A stretch of DNA of 64,000 nucleotides from Acidobacteriota bacterium (GCA_040754075.1 JBFMDH010000016.1:62001-126000), one strand, 5' to 3'; counted from the stretch's first letter, positions 1 to 8,755 are shown. Program-made: numbers and translations. Notes: generated by a model not told the origin, from the letters alone.

Positions 1-312
1 CGGGAAAACGGGCGCAACAATGCGCTTCGCATCAACGGACTCGGCGCGCCGCGCGCCTTTTGGACGCCGCTGCTGCGCCGGTTCGGATTGCCAAATACCA
101 GTTATGGCGAAGACTATGCAACGGCATTGAGGATTTCCAGGCATTATGAAATCGGGCGCATCTACGAGTCGATTTATTATGCGCGACGTTGGGAAGGGAA
201 TTCGGATGCCGCTTTGCCGCTTGCCACAGCGAATCGTTACGACGCTTATAAAGATTATTTGCGAACCATCGAAATACGGGCGCGCATGGAGATGAATCGT
301 ACCAAAATCTGA
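1..312 (+). CDS. Glycosyltransferase family 2-like protein, C-terminal part
   Basis: The frame is open from base 1 to a TGA at 310-312, so this is the last 103 codons of a gene that starts outside the window. The fragment carries a G-E-D-Y motif (residues 37-39 of the fragment) followed about 30 residues later by R-R-W-E. This order resembles the acceptor/catalytic ED and (Q/R)xxRW motifs of processive GT-A family 2 glycosyltransferases. The tail is charged and has no membrane segment, so a soluble or peripheral transferase is likely. The assignment rests on these short motifs only; the donor and acceptor sugars cannot be told. Confidence 0.5.
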   Translation, partial: RENGRNNALRINGLGAPRAFWTPLLRRFGLPNTSYGEDYATALRISRHYEIGRIYESIYYARRWEGNSDAALPLATANRYDAYKDYLRTIEIRARMEMNRTKI

Positions 313-417
313 TGGATTGCTGTTGAATGCGGTCGGGTCTTAACTTCTCGTCAGAACCTTATCAGCTTACCTTTGTGGAATGTGAGAGTTTATCTTAGGA
401 TGAGGCGGAAGAAACAG

Positions 418-450
418 ATTGGGCGGATAAGCTAAATGAATCCGCCCAAT
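418..450. other. Perfect 10-bp hairpin downstream of the partial glycosyltransferase
   Basis: The arms 418-427 and 441-450 are exact reverse complements (attgggcgga and its complement) around a 13-base loop. No T-run follows, so it is at best a weak terminator for the gene ending at 312. I see nothing else in 313-589. Confidence 0.4.
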
Positions 451-589
451 TCGAGAAGCGCATTTTCACTTTTGAGAAAGGGAAATTGACTTCAAGGGTT
501 ACTGCCTGAGTCCGTAAATTTCATTAAGGTCGCCTCCGCATTAAACAAAACCTGTCGCCAAATTTGTATAAACTTGAGAAACTCAATCT

Positions 590-1810
590 ATGCCGTGGGC
601 ACTCAGAATGACATTGATGCTGACTCTCGTGGGGTCGGTTTTACATTTCTATGTTTGGCGTAAAATCGCCAATTCAACTGCTGAATTAAGCGGTTGGCAA
701 AAAAAGCGTGTGGGGTGGATGGTGGCGCTCGTTGCCCTCTGGTGCATTGCCTATCCGGTGCTGGGGGCAATCGGTTATTCGTTCAAATTCACCAATCTTC
801 TGGGATTGATTCAAAGACCGGGCGGCTGGACGAATATCCTGTTGATTTATCCTTTCTGGCTGGGATTGATTTTCGCTGCGCAACTGGCAATGGGATTTTT
901 GCTTATTGATTTTGCCGACCTGTTCCTTTCGCGTATCGATTCCTACCGAAAGTCCTGGATGAAGTATCGTGTGTGGTTGGCGCTTGGACTAAGCTGTATA
1001 GTGATCGTTTATGTTGTCGTTCGAGTGTATCGCGATACCTGGACGGTTCGCACACGCGAGCGCATCGTCGAAATTGCCAATCTGCCTGCCGAGTTAGAAA
1101 ATTTCCGCATCATTCACATTGCCGATTTGCAAGCAGCCAATGAAACCAATGGCTCGAAATTACAAAACTATGTCGATGTGGTAAATCGCCTCAAAGGCGA
1201 TGTGATTTTCTTTAGCGGCGACGTGGTGACATCTGGAACCGAGTTTGTTGAAGCGGGGGCGCAGGCAATGGGAAAAATGACCGCAACGCATGGTATTTAT
1301 GCGGTCGTTGGCGATCATGATTTGTTTGGCGACAAAGCCCTCGTCAAAAGAAAATTGCAGGAAAACGGCATCAACGTTTTGGATAACCTCGCGGCAATTA
1401 TTCCGGTTCAGGCTTCGGCGCTTTCGATAACCGGCGTAACCAATGCCTATCGCGAGCGACCGTCGCAGGCGACGCTTGCGACCATCGAATCGCAACGGCT
1501 CAAAGGTGCAGTCAATATTTTTCTCATTCACCAACCGTCACCCGACCTGGTCGATTTCGCAAAGTCGAAAGGCTATGACCTGTTCCTTGCAGGACATACG
1601 CACGGCGGGCAAATTGTTTTTCCTCTGCCGGGTTTTTTGCTCACCGGCTCATCATTTGAAACGCCGTATGTGACGGGCTTTTACCAGGTCGATAAAATGC
1701 TGGTGAGCGTCAATAACGGATTGGGGCTGACGCTTGCGCCGATTCGCTATCACGCCCCTGCGGAAGTGACATTAATTCGACTCAAACGAGCGAACGATTC
1801 GCAAAATTAA
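590..1810 (+). CDS. Membrane-anchored metallophosphoesterase, YkuE/YaeI-like
   Basis: The 406-residue protein has about four N-terminal membrane helices (roughly residues 5-22, 43-65, 82-112 and 126-148) and then a calcineurin-like phosphoesterase domain from about residue 172. Recognisable motifs are IADLQ (177-181), SGDVV (209-213), GDHD (241-244), a lone His in LIHQP (H314) and GHTHGGQ (335-341). The family hydrolyses phosphoesters with a two-metal centre; YkuE/YaeI-type members are linked to lipid or UDP-sugar-lipid substrates at the membrane. Two metal ligands differ from the consensus: D-x-H reads D-L-Q, and G-N-H-D reads G-D-H-D. The HIT-like gene starts 18 bases downstream, so the two are probably co-transcribed. 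Confidence 0.85.
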   Translation: MPWALRMTLMLTLVGSVLHFYVWRKIANSTAELSGWQKKRVGWMVALVALWCIAYPVLGAIGYSFKFTNLLGLIQRPGGWTNILLIYPFWLGLIFAAQLAMGFLLIDFADLFLSRIDSYRKSWMKYRVWLALGLSCIVIVYVVVRVYRDTWTVRTRERIVEIANLPAELENFRIIHIADLQAANETNGSKLQNYVDVVNRLKGDVIFFSGDVVTSGTEFVEAGAQAMGKMTATHGIYAVVGDHDLFGDKALVKRKLQENGINVLDNLAAIIPVQASALSITGVTNAYRERPSQATLATIESQRLKGAVNIFLIHQPSPDLVDFAKSKGYDLFLAGHTHGGQIVFPLPGFLLTGSSFETPYVTGFYQVDKMLVSVNNGLGLTLAPIRYHAPAEVTLIRLKRANDSQN

Positions 1811-1828
1811 TCGGAGGAGATTTTAGAG

Positions 1829-2875
1829 GTGAACTGGCATGCGCGGATGCTCAATGCGGATGAATTAAAACCCTATCAAAAAAGTCAAAGCGAATACGGT
1901 TTTCGTGACGATGTGGTGGCATTGATTGAACACCAGAAAGAAAACTGGTCGGCGCTCGGCGAAGGGTACGCGGCGCTTTCGCAAATTGAAACCCGCCGTA
2001 TCGAAAGTGACGGCTCAAGCGTTGTCGTGCAGCACAATCCCCGTCGGGTTCGCAGCACTGCCGCCGCCGTTGATCGAGCCTCAATCGAAGCCCGCAAATG
2101 TTTTTTGTGCGCCGACCATTTGCCCGCAGAAGAGAAGGGCATTGCATACGATGAAAATCTCGTCATCCTCTGCAACCCTTTCCCGGTGCTCGATAACCAT
2201 CTGGTCATTACCCATAAAAATCATGTCGAGCAAAAAATTGACGGGCACATCGAGGATTTGCTGGCGCTCGCCTTTGATTTAGGTGAAGCGTTTTTTGTGT
2301 TATACAACGGAGCCGAATGCGGCGCGTCGGCGCCAGACCACTTTCACCTGCAAGCCTGTTCGCGCAAGCTGTTGCCAATTGATGAAGTGTTGAAAAACAC
2401 AGAGCCATCGGCGGATATTGACTGCGATGTCTGTGAAGATTTGGCGCGGCGCGATTTTGAATTGTTCACACTTGGCGATTTCGGGCGCAGCGCCATTGTC
2501 TTTCGCGCCGCTTCGCGCATTGAAATTACCAACTGGGCTTATCAAGTCATTCAGGCATTAGCCGCAGCCACCGGCAAACCTGAGCCGATGATGAATCTCA
2601 TTGCCTATTTCGAGCGCGGCATTTTTACCTTGATTTTATTTCCGCGCGCCCGCCATCGCCCCGCCTGTTTTTACGGTGAAGGTGAAGCGCGAATGATGAT
2701 TAGTCCGGGCGCTGTGGATATGGCTGGAATTCTGGTGATGCCCGAACAGGCGCATTATGAAAAGATTGATGCCGGGCAAATCGAAGCGATTTTTAAGGAA
2801 GTCAGTTTGCCGATTGAACAGGTAGAAGAAATTCTCGAACCGCTTTGTGCCATTCAAACTCCGGTTGGGTTTTGA
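1829..2875 (+). CDS. DUF4922/GalT-like HIT-superfamily protein
   Basis: The 348-residue protein resembles the galactose-1-phosphate uridylyltransferase/Ap4A phosphorylase branch of the HIT fold. It has a C-x-x-C pair (C91, C94) like the GalT zinc site, a segment CNPFPVLDNHLVITHKNH (115-132) typical of the first half-domain, and the nucleotidyl-transfer motif D-H-F-H-L-Q (170-175), where the second His would form the nucleotidyl intermediate. The start is a GTG chosen because a GGAGGA ribosome site lies at 1812-1817. The gene follows the metallophosphoesterase by 18 bases. Substrate unknown; a nucleotide-sugar or dinucleotide phosphorylase role is the family inference. Confidence 0.75.
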   Translation: MNWHARMLNADELKPYQKSQSEYGFRDDVVALIEHQKENWSALGEGYAALSQIETRRIESDGSSVVVQHNPRRVRSTAAAVDRASIEARKCFLCADHLPAEEKGIAYDENLVILCNPFPVLDNHLVITHKNHVEQKIDGHIEDLLALAFDLGEAFFVLYNGAECGASAPDHFHLQACSRKLLPIDEVLKNTEPSADIDCDVCEDLARRDFELFTLGDFGRSAIVFRAASRIEITNWAYQVIQALAAATGKPEPMMNLIAYFERGIFTLILFPRARHRPACFYGEGEARMMISPGAVDMAGILVMPEQAHYEKIDAGQIEAIFKEVSLPIEQVEEILEPLCAIQTPVGF

Positions 2876-2921
2876 TTGGTTCGAGCAGGTTGCGAATGCG
2901 GGTTTAGCGTAACCGTTACGG

Positions 2922-2947
2922 CGCGGTCAAAGACCGCTTGCTTAACC
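2922..2947 (-). repeat. Copy 1 of a 26-bp dispersed repeat
   Basis: Read on the minus strand this is gttaagcaagcggtctt followed by tgaccgcgc. Near-identical copies occur on the plus strand at 43451-43472 and 43512-43537. It lies between two convergent genes. Confidence 0.6.
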
Positions 2948-2988
2948 TCGGTAATGGGTGGTCATGCGCGCCGATAGAATCGTATGAG

Positions 2989-3747
2989 TTAATTGTTTTT
3001 CGGTTGAAATACCGGCGATTGATTAGTAGCGGCTTTGCCCTGTAAATCTTCGCCTTTAAGTATGCCGGTCTGATCAAGATAGAAAGAAATTCTGCCGGTT
3101 TTGCCATACAACTTTGGCGTCGCAGTAACGGCATACGAAGTTTTATCCTCGCTCATGGTCATTGCAAAGAAATAGCCGCTTGATTCACTGTCTGCCATAT
3201 CTTCATTCAATGCCTGTAATTTGACCAACTCCGCAAGCGTCGCATAAGTATTATTGAATTTTTGCGCATAGATGATTTCGGAACTATGAATTCTGGAGAG
3301 CATCAAAATCGCTTCCTGTTCGTTGACGCTGATGCGACTGTTAAAGAAAAAGTTTTTACCCTGCTGGTTGACCATCGTTAAAGATTCCTGGTCGCCAACC
3401 AACCACTCTCCATTGATGCGGATTAAGGTAATTTGCTGAAATTCTTCGATTGCCTCGAACTTTAAAAACACGGTCGCCGTTTCGCCGTTGATCTGTTCGC
3501 CTTTTACATCAATTTTGTCGGGAATTTCGGAAAAGGTTCGGGCAAAATCGGGTTCCAACTCTTTCAATTCCGCAGGTGTGAGTCCTTCGATTGCGCCGCG
3601 ATAAACGGAAACGTGAAATCCTTCAACATATTTTTTATCTTTCAATGCCCGGTAAAATTTAATGACGGTTTCCGAAGGCGATTTTTGCGCGTAGGTGGTA
3701 ACGCCTAATGTGAGTATCAAGCCAATGAAGATGACCAATTTTTTCAT
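2989..3747 (-). CDS. Secreted protein: NTF2-like domain plus pilin-like C-terminal domain
   Basis: The 252-residue protein has a clear Sec signal peptide (residues 1-20, ending T-Y-A-Q). Residues 23-125 look like a secreted NTF2/SnoaL-type cone ('SETVIKFYRALKDKKY', ending with the 'INGEWLVGD' strand). Residues 140-240 resemble the globular half of type II/IV pseudopilins: N-E-Q-E-A opening an amphipathic helix, the 'YAQKFNNTYATLAEL' segment, 'SGYFFAMT', and a closing 'ISFYLDQTGIL'. No pilin cleavage site precedes that domain, so it is not a pilin. The combination suggests an exported binding protein. Function unknown; it appears to be transcribed alone, convergent with the preceding gene. Confidence 0.7.
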   Translation of the reverse strand: MKKLVIFIGLILTLGVTTYAQKSPSETVIKFYRALKDKKYVEGFHVSVYRGAIEGLTPAELKELEPDFARTFSEIPDKIDVKGEQINGETATVFLKFEAIEEFQQITLIRINGEWLVGDQESLTMVNQQGKNFFFNSRISVNEQEAILMLSRIHSSEIIYAQKFNNTYATLAELVKLQALNEDMADSESSGYFFAMTMSEDKTSYAVTATPKLYGKTGRISFYLDQTGILKGEDLQGKAATNQSPVFQPKNN

Positions 3748-4086
3748 TTAAGAATCCTGTGTATGAATTTGCTTGAGCTATCGGGGCTTGGGGTACGGGG
3801 CTGGAAATTAGAGGGAGCGGAAAATTTTCAGGGACGCAGAAAATATACAATGTGAAGGTGGTGTAATCAACAATAATGATGGAAAGGATGTAAGTCAGGG
3901 TGAAAGTCTTTAGAGAGGAATTTGCCCGAATGCTTTCGAGAGGATCTCCGGCATTCGGGCTTTTCGGGTAAAACCGATATGAGGGGTTTCTCCTTTTGAG
4001 GGAATCATTTCCGATTCGTTAATTAACGCAATTATTTTTTTCGGACTCCCTCATTCAGGTGAAAAAAAATTATAAAATATTTTTGC
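3748..4086. other. Intergenic region, 339 bases
   Basis: It lies between two minus-strand genes. It contains the hairpin listed at 3924-3964 and an A/T-rich stretch near 4050-4085. I see no coding frame with family character and no recognised riboswitch. Confidence 0.5.
3924..3964. terminator. Terminator-like hairpin
   Basis: The arms 3924-3933 (gcccgaatgc) and 3951-3960 are perfect reverse complements with a 17-base loop, followed by TTTT on the plus strand. On the minus strand it lies about 125 bases after the stop of the gene at 4087-4545, with only a weak T-tract. It is a plausible stop for that transcript. Confidence 0.45.
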
Positions 4087-4545
4087 TTACGGGTTTTCGG
4101 GCTTCGCCGATTCCCGACGCCGCTCAATCATCTTTTTCATCCACGCCAAACGTTCCTGTGCCGCCGGGTGCGCTTGAATAACTTTATCAATATTACCCAG
4201 GTAAGTTGTAAGTCCCGATAGCTTGCGTAATTCTTCGATGTAATCGCCAATGACTGCCCAGATGGAAATCATTTCGTTGCCGGATTCCAGAAACAAATCG
4301 CCGTTTAAGGTTCCGTGAACCACAAATGACGCTGCCATATCCCAATAAGTGGTCACCATACGGAAATGGGCATTGTGCGGATGTTGCGGATTGAACCAGA
4401 CGGCTCTTACGTCATCGACAGATTGCGGGTTGAATTCAAAAAAATACCAGTTCCGCGCTTTGCGCATTTCATCTTCGCGCCGGAGTTCATATAACTTCAA
4501 AATCAATTGAGCGTCTTCGGTGGTTGCCGGTTTCATGGTACTCAT
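4087..4545 (-). CDS. Conserved hypothetical protein, DUF4760-like
   Basis: About 152 residues, soluble, helix-rich, with Trp/Tyr-rich positions (RNWYFFEFN, DVRAVWFNPQHPHNAHFRMVTTYWDMAASFV) and a basic tail. I do not recognise a catalytic motif; the general pattern recalls DUF4760 proteins. A GTG at 4557 is possible, but AAAGGAG lies directly against it, whereas the same site is properly spaced (about 11 bases) from the ATG at 4545, so 4545 is preferred. The repeat element at 4569-4716 separates it from nadB upstream. Confidence 0.6.
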   Translation of the reverse strand: MSTMKPATTEDAQLILKLYELRREDEMRKARNWYFFEFNPQSVDDVRAVWFNPQHPHNAHFRMVTTYWDMAASFVVHGTLNGDLFLESGNEMISIWAVIGDYIEELRKLSGLTTYLGNIDKVIQAHPAAQERLAWMKKMIERRRESAKPENP

Positions 4546-4568
4546 CGGTTGGTTCACTCCTTTGTCAG

Positions 4569-4716
4569 TAGGATACAGGATTCAGGGAAAGAAAGTATGA
4601 AGTATGAAGTATGAAGTATGAAGTATGAACGAGGAACAAAATGAGGTTTAAGGTTGTTCTTCGTTCATCGTTCCGCTTTCATCGTTTCTTCCCTGAATCC
4701 TACATCCCGAATCCTA
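4569..4716. repeat. Palindromic element with 5 tandem heptamers, ends at the nadB stop codon
   Basis: Positions 4593-4627 hold five perfect copies of aagtatg. Around them the left side (from 4569, taggatacaggattcag...) and the right side (to 4716) form an imperfect inverted repeat; the shared core is caggattcaggga on the left and its complement near 4689-4701. The right arm has the related heptamer unit (cgatgaa, read on the minus strand). The TAG stop of nadB (4714-4716) is the last codon of the right arm. Confidence 0.75.
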
Positions 4717-6276
4717 ATTATTCAATTTCGTACTGGTGCTGACCTGTTGCAGGTCTATACGTTGTTGCAAAGTGTGGGCTTTGAAATGTTCGTCATCGCG
4801 TTCGGGGAAATCGCTGCGATAATGTCCGCCACGCGACTCGCGTCTTGAGAGCGCCGCCTGAGCGATGAGTTTAGCGAGGGTGACGAAATTCCATGACCGC
4901 GTGTTCATTTGTCGCGAGGCAATCTCTTCGAGGGCATCAAGCGCCGCTTTCAACCCTTGTTCATGGCGAACGATGCCGACTTTATCCCACATGATTTTTT
5001 TAACTTCACGTCGTGTGCTATCGCCGATTTGCCAGTCGGTGGTCTCACCGAAATCCCAATCGCGCGGCGCGGCTTCGACAATTTCCGAAGGCGATTCCTG
5101 AATCGCTGCAAACCCTGCGCGCGCGCCAAAGACCAGACCTTCCAACAGTGAATTCGATGCCAGACGATTTGCCCCGTGAACCCCTGTGCAGGAAACTTCG
5201 CCTGCCGCGTACAGCCCGTCAATGGAGGTGCGTCCGTAAGTATCGGTGCGCACCCCGCCCATCGTGTAATGGGCTGCCGGAGAGACCGGAATCAAATCGC
5301 GGGTGATGTCAACGTTGTAAAACAGACAGGTGTCGTAAATTTTCGGAAACCGGTCACGAATGAACTCGCCATCCAGATGGCGCATATCCAGCCAGACATT
5401 CAACGCCTCGTCTTTCTGCATCTCAAAATGAATCGAACGGCTGACAATATCGCGCGGCGCAAGTTCGGCGCGTTCATCATAATTTTTCATGAAGCGTTCG
5501 CCCCTGGCGTTGAGCAAATGCCCGCCTTCGCCGCGCATGGCTTCCGAAAGTAAAAAGCGCGGCGCATTCGCAACCACCAGCGCCGTCGGGTGAAATTGAA
5601 TGAATTCCATATCGGCAAGCACGGCGCCAGCGCGATATGCCATTGCCTGACCGTCGCCGGTTGCCACATCCGGGTTCGTCGTATGCAGGTAAAGTTGCCC
5701 TGCGCCGCCGGTCGCCAGCACCACCGCGCGGGCATAAAGGGCGCGGACTTTGTTGGTGCGAGGTTCGACATAGGTAACCCCTACACAACGATTGTCTTTA
5801 ACGATGAGCGATTGGGTGCAGGCGTGCGGCAGGTATTCAATGTTGGTAAAACTTTTTGACCAGGCAACCAGGGCGCGGACGATTTCGCGCCCGGTCGCGT
5901 CGCCGCTTGCATGCAGAATGCGCGAACGCGAATGTGCGGCTTCGCGTGTGAACAGCAATTCATCGCCAACCTTATCAAATTTCGCGCCGTGTTCAATCAA
6001 TTCGGTGATGTAACGTGGACCTTCTTCGACCAGAACATTGACCGCCTCTTCGTCGCAAAGTCCGGCACCGGCTTCGAGGGTGTCCTGAACGTGCAACTCG
6101 ATTTTGTCGTCGTCGCTTAACACTACCGCGACCCCCCCCTGGGCATATTCGGTGTTTGATTCGCTGACCTTATCTTTAGTTAAAACGGCGACGCGCCCGA
6201 CTTTGGCTAAAGCGACAGCGGCGCGCAGTCCCGCTACACCGCTGCCGACGATGATGAAATCAATTTTATCGTTCAT
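4714..6276 (-). CDS. nadB: L-aspartate oxidase
   Basis: FAD-dependent oxidation of L-aspartate to iminoaspartate, the first step of de novo NAD synthesis in the cytoplasm. The FAD-binding motif is near the N-terminus (IVGSGVAGLRAAVAL), followed by the ESNTEYAQGGVAV block, the active-site region 'PAAHYTMGGVRTDTYG' and the FAD-closing 'GLYAAGEVSCTGVHGANRLASN'. These distinguish NadB from succinate dehydrogenase flavoproteins. Length (about 520 residues) is normal. A TTG at 6297 is also in frame, but the ATG at 6276 gives the usual short N-terminus before the Rossmann strand. nadA and nadC are not in this window. Confidence 0.95.
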   Translation of the reverse strand: MNDKIDFIIVGSGVAGLRAAVALAKVGRVAVLTKDKVSESNTEYAQGGVAVVLSDDDKIELHVQDTLEAGAGLCDEEAVNVLVEEGPRYITELIEHGAKFDKVGDELLFTREAAHSRSRILHASGDATGREIVRALVAWSKSFTNIEYLPHACTQSLIVKDNRCVGVTYVEPRTNKVRALYARAVVLATGGAGQLYLHTTNPDVATGDGQAMAYRAGAVLADMEFIQFHPTALVVANAPRFLLSEAMRGEGGHLLNARGERFMKNYDERAELAPRDIVSRSIHFEMQKDEALNVWLDMRHLDGEFIRDRFPKIYDTCLFYNVDITRDLIPVSPAAHYTMGGVRTDTYGRTSIDGLYAAGEVSCTGVHGANRLASNSLLEGLVFGARAGFAAIQESPSEIVEAAPRDWDFGETTDWQIGDSTRREVKKIMWDKVGIVRHEQGLKAALDALEEIASRQMNTRSWNFVTLAKLIAQAALSRRESRGGHYRSDFPERDDEHFKAHTLQQRIDLQQVSTSTKLNN

Positions 6277-6460
6277 AGTTATTCGAGATTGTAACAAGGC
6301 GAGTTAATGAAGTCACATTTTCCGGTAAAGCGGTGAACAGGTGAAGCGGTGAGAAAACCAGAACTGTAAAAACGCATCCGAGTGTAAGTTATTAACTCCC
6401 ATTATGGCTGTAAAATTTTTAACCCAAACTTTAAGGCAAACTAAAAAGCCAATCACCTCT

Positions 6461-7141
6461 TCATCTCTTCGCGTGGCTTTCAATATATTTGCGGGCAAAT
6501 TCGATTAAATGCGGGCGATTGCGCAGCCCTATTTTGTGGGCTTCTTCGAGCGCCTTTTCAAATGGCAATCCGTCACGCAGGACGCGGCGAATCATCCAGA
6601 AGGCGCTGACGCGAACCGCTGCCGTACAATGAATCAATACCTTTTCGTTTTTAATTTCATCCGTGAGTCTTAAAAACGCATCAACATTTTCGTCTTTCGG
6701 CGCAAGGTAAACCACCGGGATGTTGATATAGCGAAATCCCAATTCTTTGGCTTTTGCTGCCTCTTTTTCGCTTTGATGTTCGCTCGGCGGGCGCAAATTG
6801 ATGATGGTTTTGAAGCCCTCTTTTTTCAGGCTTTCGAGTTGTTCGAGGGTCGGTTGTCCGGCTGTGCAAAAAGTTTCATTGATCCGCGTAAAGGTGAAAA
6901 TCGCATCGACCGTTTTGAGTTTATCGGTCTTTTCCACATAAGCCATTTTGCACAGCGAACAGGTGCCGGCTTCGGTAAAAACTTCGTCATCCTGAGAACA
7001 ACCGCAAGGCGGACAAACATAAAGTTTTTTTGAGGGTTCCTGAGGATGTATCGCTTCGTTTACGAAAGGTAATTTTGAAGATGCTGATGAAACCATCAAC
7101 CAGAAAAGCAATAAGCAAATGGATTTTGAAATCGGGGTCAT
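6461..7141 (-). CDS. Exported heavy-metal-binding domain fused to DSP/DUF442-type phosphatase
   Basis: A signal peptide (1-22) is followed by a small cysteine module with C43, C46, C48, C61 and C64 (YVCPPCGC ... GTCSLCKM). It resembles the heavy-metal-binding domain found on P-type ATPases and efflux proteins. Residues 85-226 form a dual-specificity-phosphatase-like domain: 'FCTAGQPTLEQLESLKKEGF', 'TIINLRPPSE', and the P-loop H171-C172-x4-R177 (HCTAAVRVSAF). The C-x4-R spacing matches the DUF442/beta-lactamase-hydrolase group rather than the classical C-x5-R. A periplasmic phosphatase or rhodanese-like hydrolase sensing metal or thiol is a reasonable inference. The gene is 39 bases downstream of the DUF2268 gene. 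Confidence 0.75.
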   Translation of the reverse strand: MTPISKSICLLLFWLMVSSASSKLPFVNEAIHPQEPSKKLYVCPPCGCSQDDEVFTEAGTCSLCKMAYVEKTDKLKTVDAIFTFTRINETFCTAGQPTLEQLESLKKEGFKTIINLRPPSEHQSEKEAAKAKELGFRYINIPVVYLAPKDENVDAFLRLTDEIKNEKVLIHCTAAVRVSAFWMIRRVLRDGLPFEKALEEAHKIGLRNRPHLIEFARKYIESHAKR

Positions 7142-7180
7142 AGCCTTCTCCTTGGCGGTAGAATCAATCGCCAGGCAATT

Positions 7181-8173
7181 TTATTTCCCGGCGAATTTTT
7201 CTGCGTAGCCGCTGGCTTTAAAAAATTGCTCGAAATCTTTGATGAGCAAAATATCTTTGATGGACTGGCGCTTGTTTCTGGCATTTTTATAATACGACTC
7301 GCAGATTTTATAGCCCATATAATAGCCCAAATCGGCGGGTCGGTCTTTTGCCGCCGTGCCGTTGTAAAGCCACTTTGAATAAACCTTGCCATTCATCTCT
7401 TTTCTGAAATCTTCCCAGAGTTCTTTTTCGCGCGGATTGCCATAACTGTGCAGGTGCGGGTTGATGATTTGTCCGGCAATCAGCTCACCTAAAAAATCCG
7501 CCGCGCCTTCGTTGATGGATTGCGCAAGCAAGGTGTCGGCTCGCGGGGTGTCCTGCTGAATGTGAATCAGTTCATGCGCGACAATCGCCGGCAAGGTCGC
7601 AATCGGTTTGAGAACCGCTTTCAGCCAATCGTTCAATTCATTTTCGGGCGTCGCTTTGCTGCGGCAATACATTTCCGTGCCGATGAGCAGACCGTTTTTT
7701 GAAGTGGTGCCGCCGGTGCTCAATTTGCCAATCATAAAATAGACATCGGGAAAAACGGCATCGGGATAAAGAGCTTTTAATTTCTTAAAACTCCTCCTGA
7801 TTTGGTCTTTCAGGAAATTGACTTTGAGCGATTCCTGACGAATCGAGGCGTAATACTGCGGATGTTTCTCAATCGTTACCACAAAGTTTTCGATTTTACC
7901 GAGGCGCAAGACGATGAAATCTTTTACCCCTTGAGAGCCTCTGTCGTAATACTCGCGCTGGTAAATCGCTTTGCGTTTTTCAAAATCGGGTTCTTTCGCC
8001 GCCAGGTCATAAGCGCGCCAGAAATTATCTATATCCGAAGTGATGAATTGCGCTTTATCCGGGTCAAGATTGGGTTTGCTTGCAGGCGCGGGTTCCTGCT
8101 CTGAGGCAAAATCCATCGACGCAGAAAAAATAAACCACGCCGTTAGCAAAAAAGCGATTTTGGCAATTCGCAT
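7181..8173 (-). CDS. Secreted zinc-dependent protease-like protein (DUF2268/GldB-like)
   Basis: The 330-residue protein has an N-terminal signal peptide (1-24). The zinc motif is H200-E-L-I-H204 and is followed by N-E-G-A-A-D (E222) as probable third ligand, the arrangement of gluzincin-like DUF2268 proteins. The YFMIGKLSTGGTTS segment is also typical of that family. It probably acts in the periplasm. It lies in a same-strand run with the ankyrin lipoprotein upstream (21-base gap) and the metal-binding/phosphatase gene downstream (39 bases), so an operon of exported proteins is likely. Confidence 0.8.
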   Translation of the reverse strand: MRIAKIAFLLTAWFIFSASMDFASEQEPAPASKPNLDPDKAQFITSDIDNFWRAYDLAAKEPDFEKRKAIYQREYYDRGSQGVKDFIVLRLGKIENFVVTIEKHPQYYASIRQESLKVNFLKDQIRRSFKKLKALYPDAVFPDVYFMIGKLSTGGTTSKNGLLIGTEMYCRSKATPENELNDWLKAVLKPIATLPAIVAHELIHIQQDTPRADTLLAQSINEGAADFLGELIAGQIINPHLHSYGNPREKELWEDFRKEMNGKVYSKWLYNGTAAKDRPADLGYYMGYKICESYYKNARNKRQSIKDILLIKDFEQFFKASGYAEKFAGK

Positions 8174-8194
8174 GGTGATACTCCGGGGATTGAT

Positions 8195-8755
8195 TTATTT
8201 AGGTTTTTTCTCTATCGGTTTAGCATCCGACTTGACGGGTTCAGGTTTCGCCGGTTCGCCGGTCTTTTTTCGCAAAATATCGGCAATTTCCTTGTGTTTA
8301 TTGGCATCCGCCCAATCGGCAGCGGTCTTGTTGGAAACATCTTTTACGGTCGCATCCGCGCCGGCTTCCAATAATATTTCAACCACCTCTTTTTGTCCGG
8401 TGAGCGCAGCCTGCATCAGTGGCGTGAAATTTCCCGGCGGTTTGGCGTTTACGTCCCCGCCTTTTTCGATGAGGATTTTAACCAGTTCGGTGTTGCCCAT
8501 TCCTGCGGCAATATGCAGCGGCGTGATGCCGGAATTGGTTTTGGCGTTGACATTGCCGCCGTTTTCAATCGCCTGTTTTGCGCCTTCAACATCGCCGGTT
8601 TTAATGGCATTCATCAGCGGCGTGAAACCTTCGACATCTTTAATGTCGGGGTTAGGTTTTGGGGCGCTGTTGGTGTTGGCGGTTTCACTATTTTTCGAGC
8701 AGGCAGCAAACGCAAACATGAACGCAATAAGAACCATAAGAATTTTTCGTGGCAT
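8195..8755 (-). CDS. Ankyrin-repeat lipoprotein
   Basis: The 186-residue protein starts with a lipoprotein signal peptide and lipobox FAAC (C19). Four ankyrin repeats follow, roughly residues 40-168 ('GFTPLMNAIKTGDVEGAKQ', 'GITPLHIAAGMGNTELVKI', 'NFTPLMQAALTGQKEVVEI', then a divergent fourth). The tail is Lys/Pro-rich. Ankyrin lipoproteins usually bind partner proteins; it heads the operon containing the DUF2268 protein, which is the obvious candidate partner. Confidence 0.85.
   Translation of the reverse strand: MPRKILMVLIAFMFAFAACSKNSETANTNSAPKPNPDIKDVEGFTPLMNAIKTGDVEGAKQAIENGGNVNAKTNSGITPLHIAAGMGNTELVKILIEKGGDVNAKPPGNFTPLMQAALTGQKEVVEILLEAGADATVKDVSNKTAADWADANKHKEIADILRKKTGEPAKPEPVKSDAKPIEKKPK

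Noticed and set aside
3842-3964. Possible riboswitch around the hairpin
   Set aside because: The stem is perfect, but I could not match any known riboswitch core in the flanking bases, and the nearest downstream gene on that strand is not regulated in a suggestive way.
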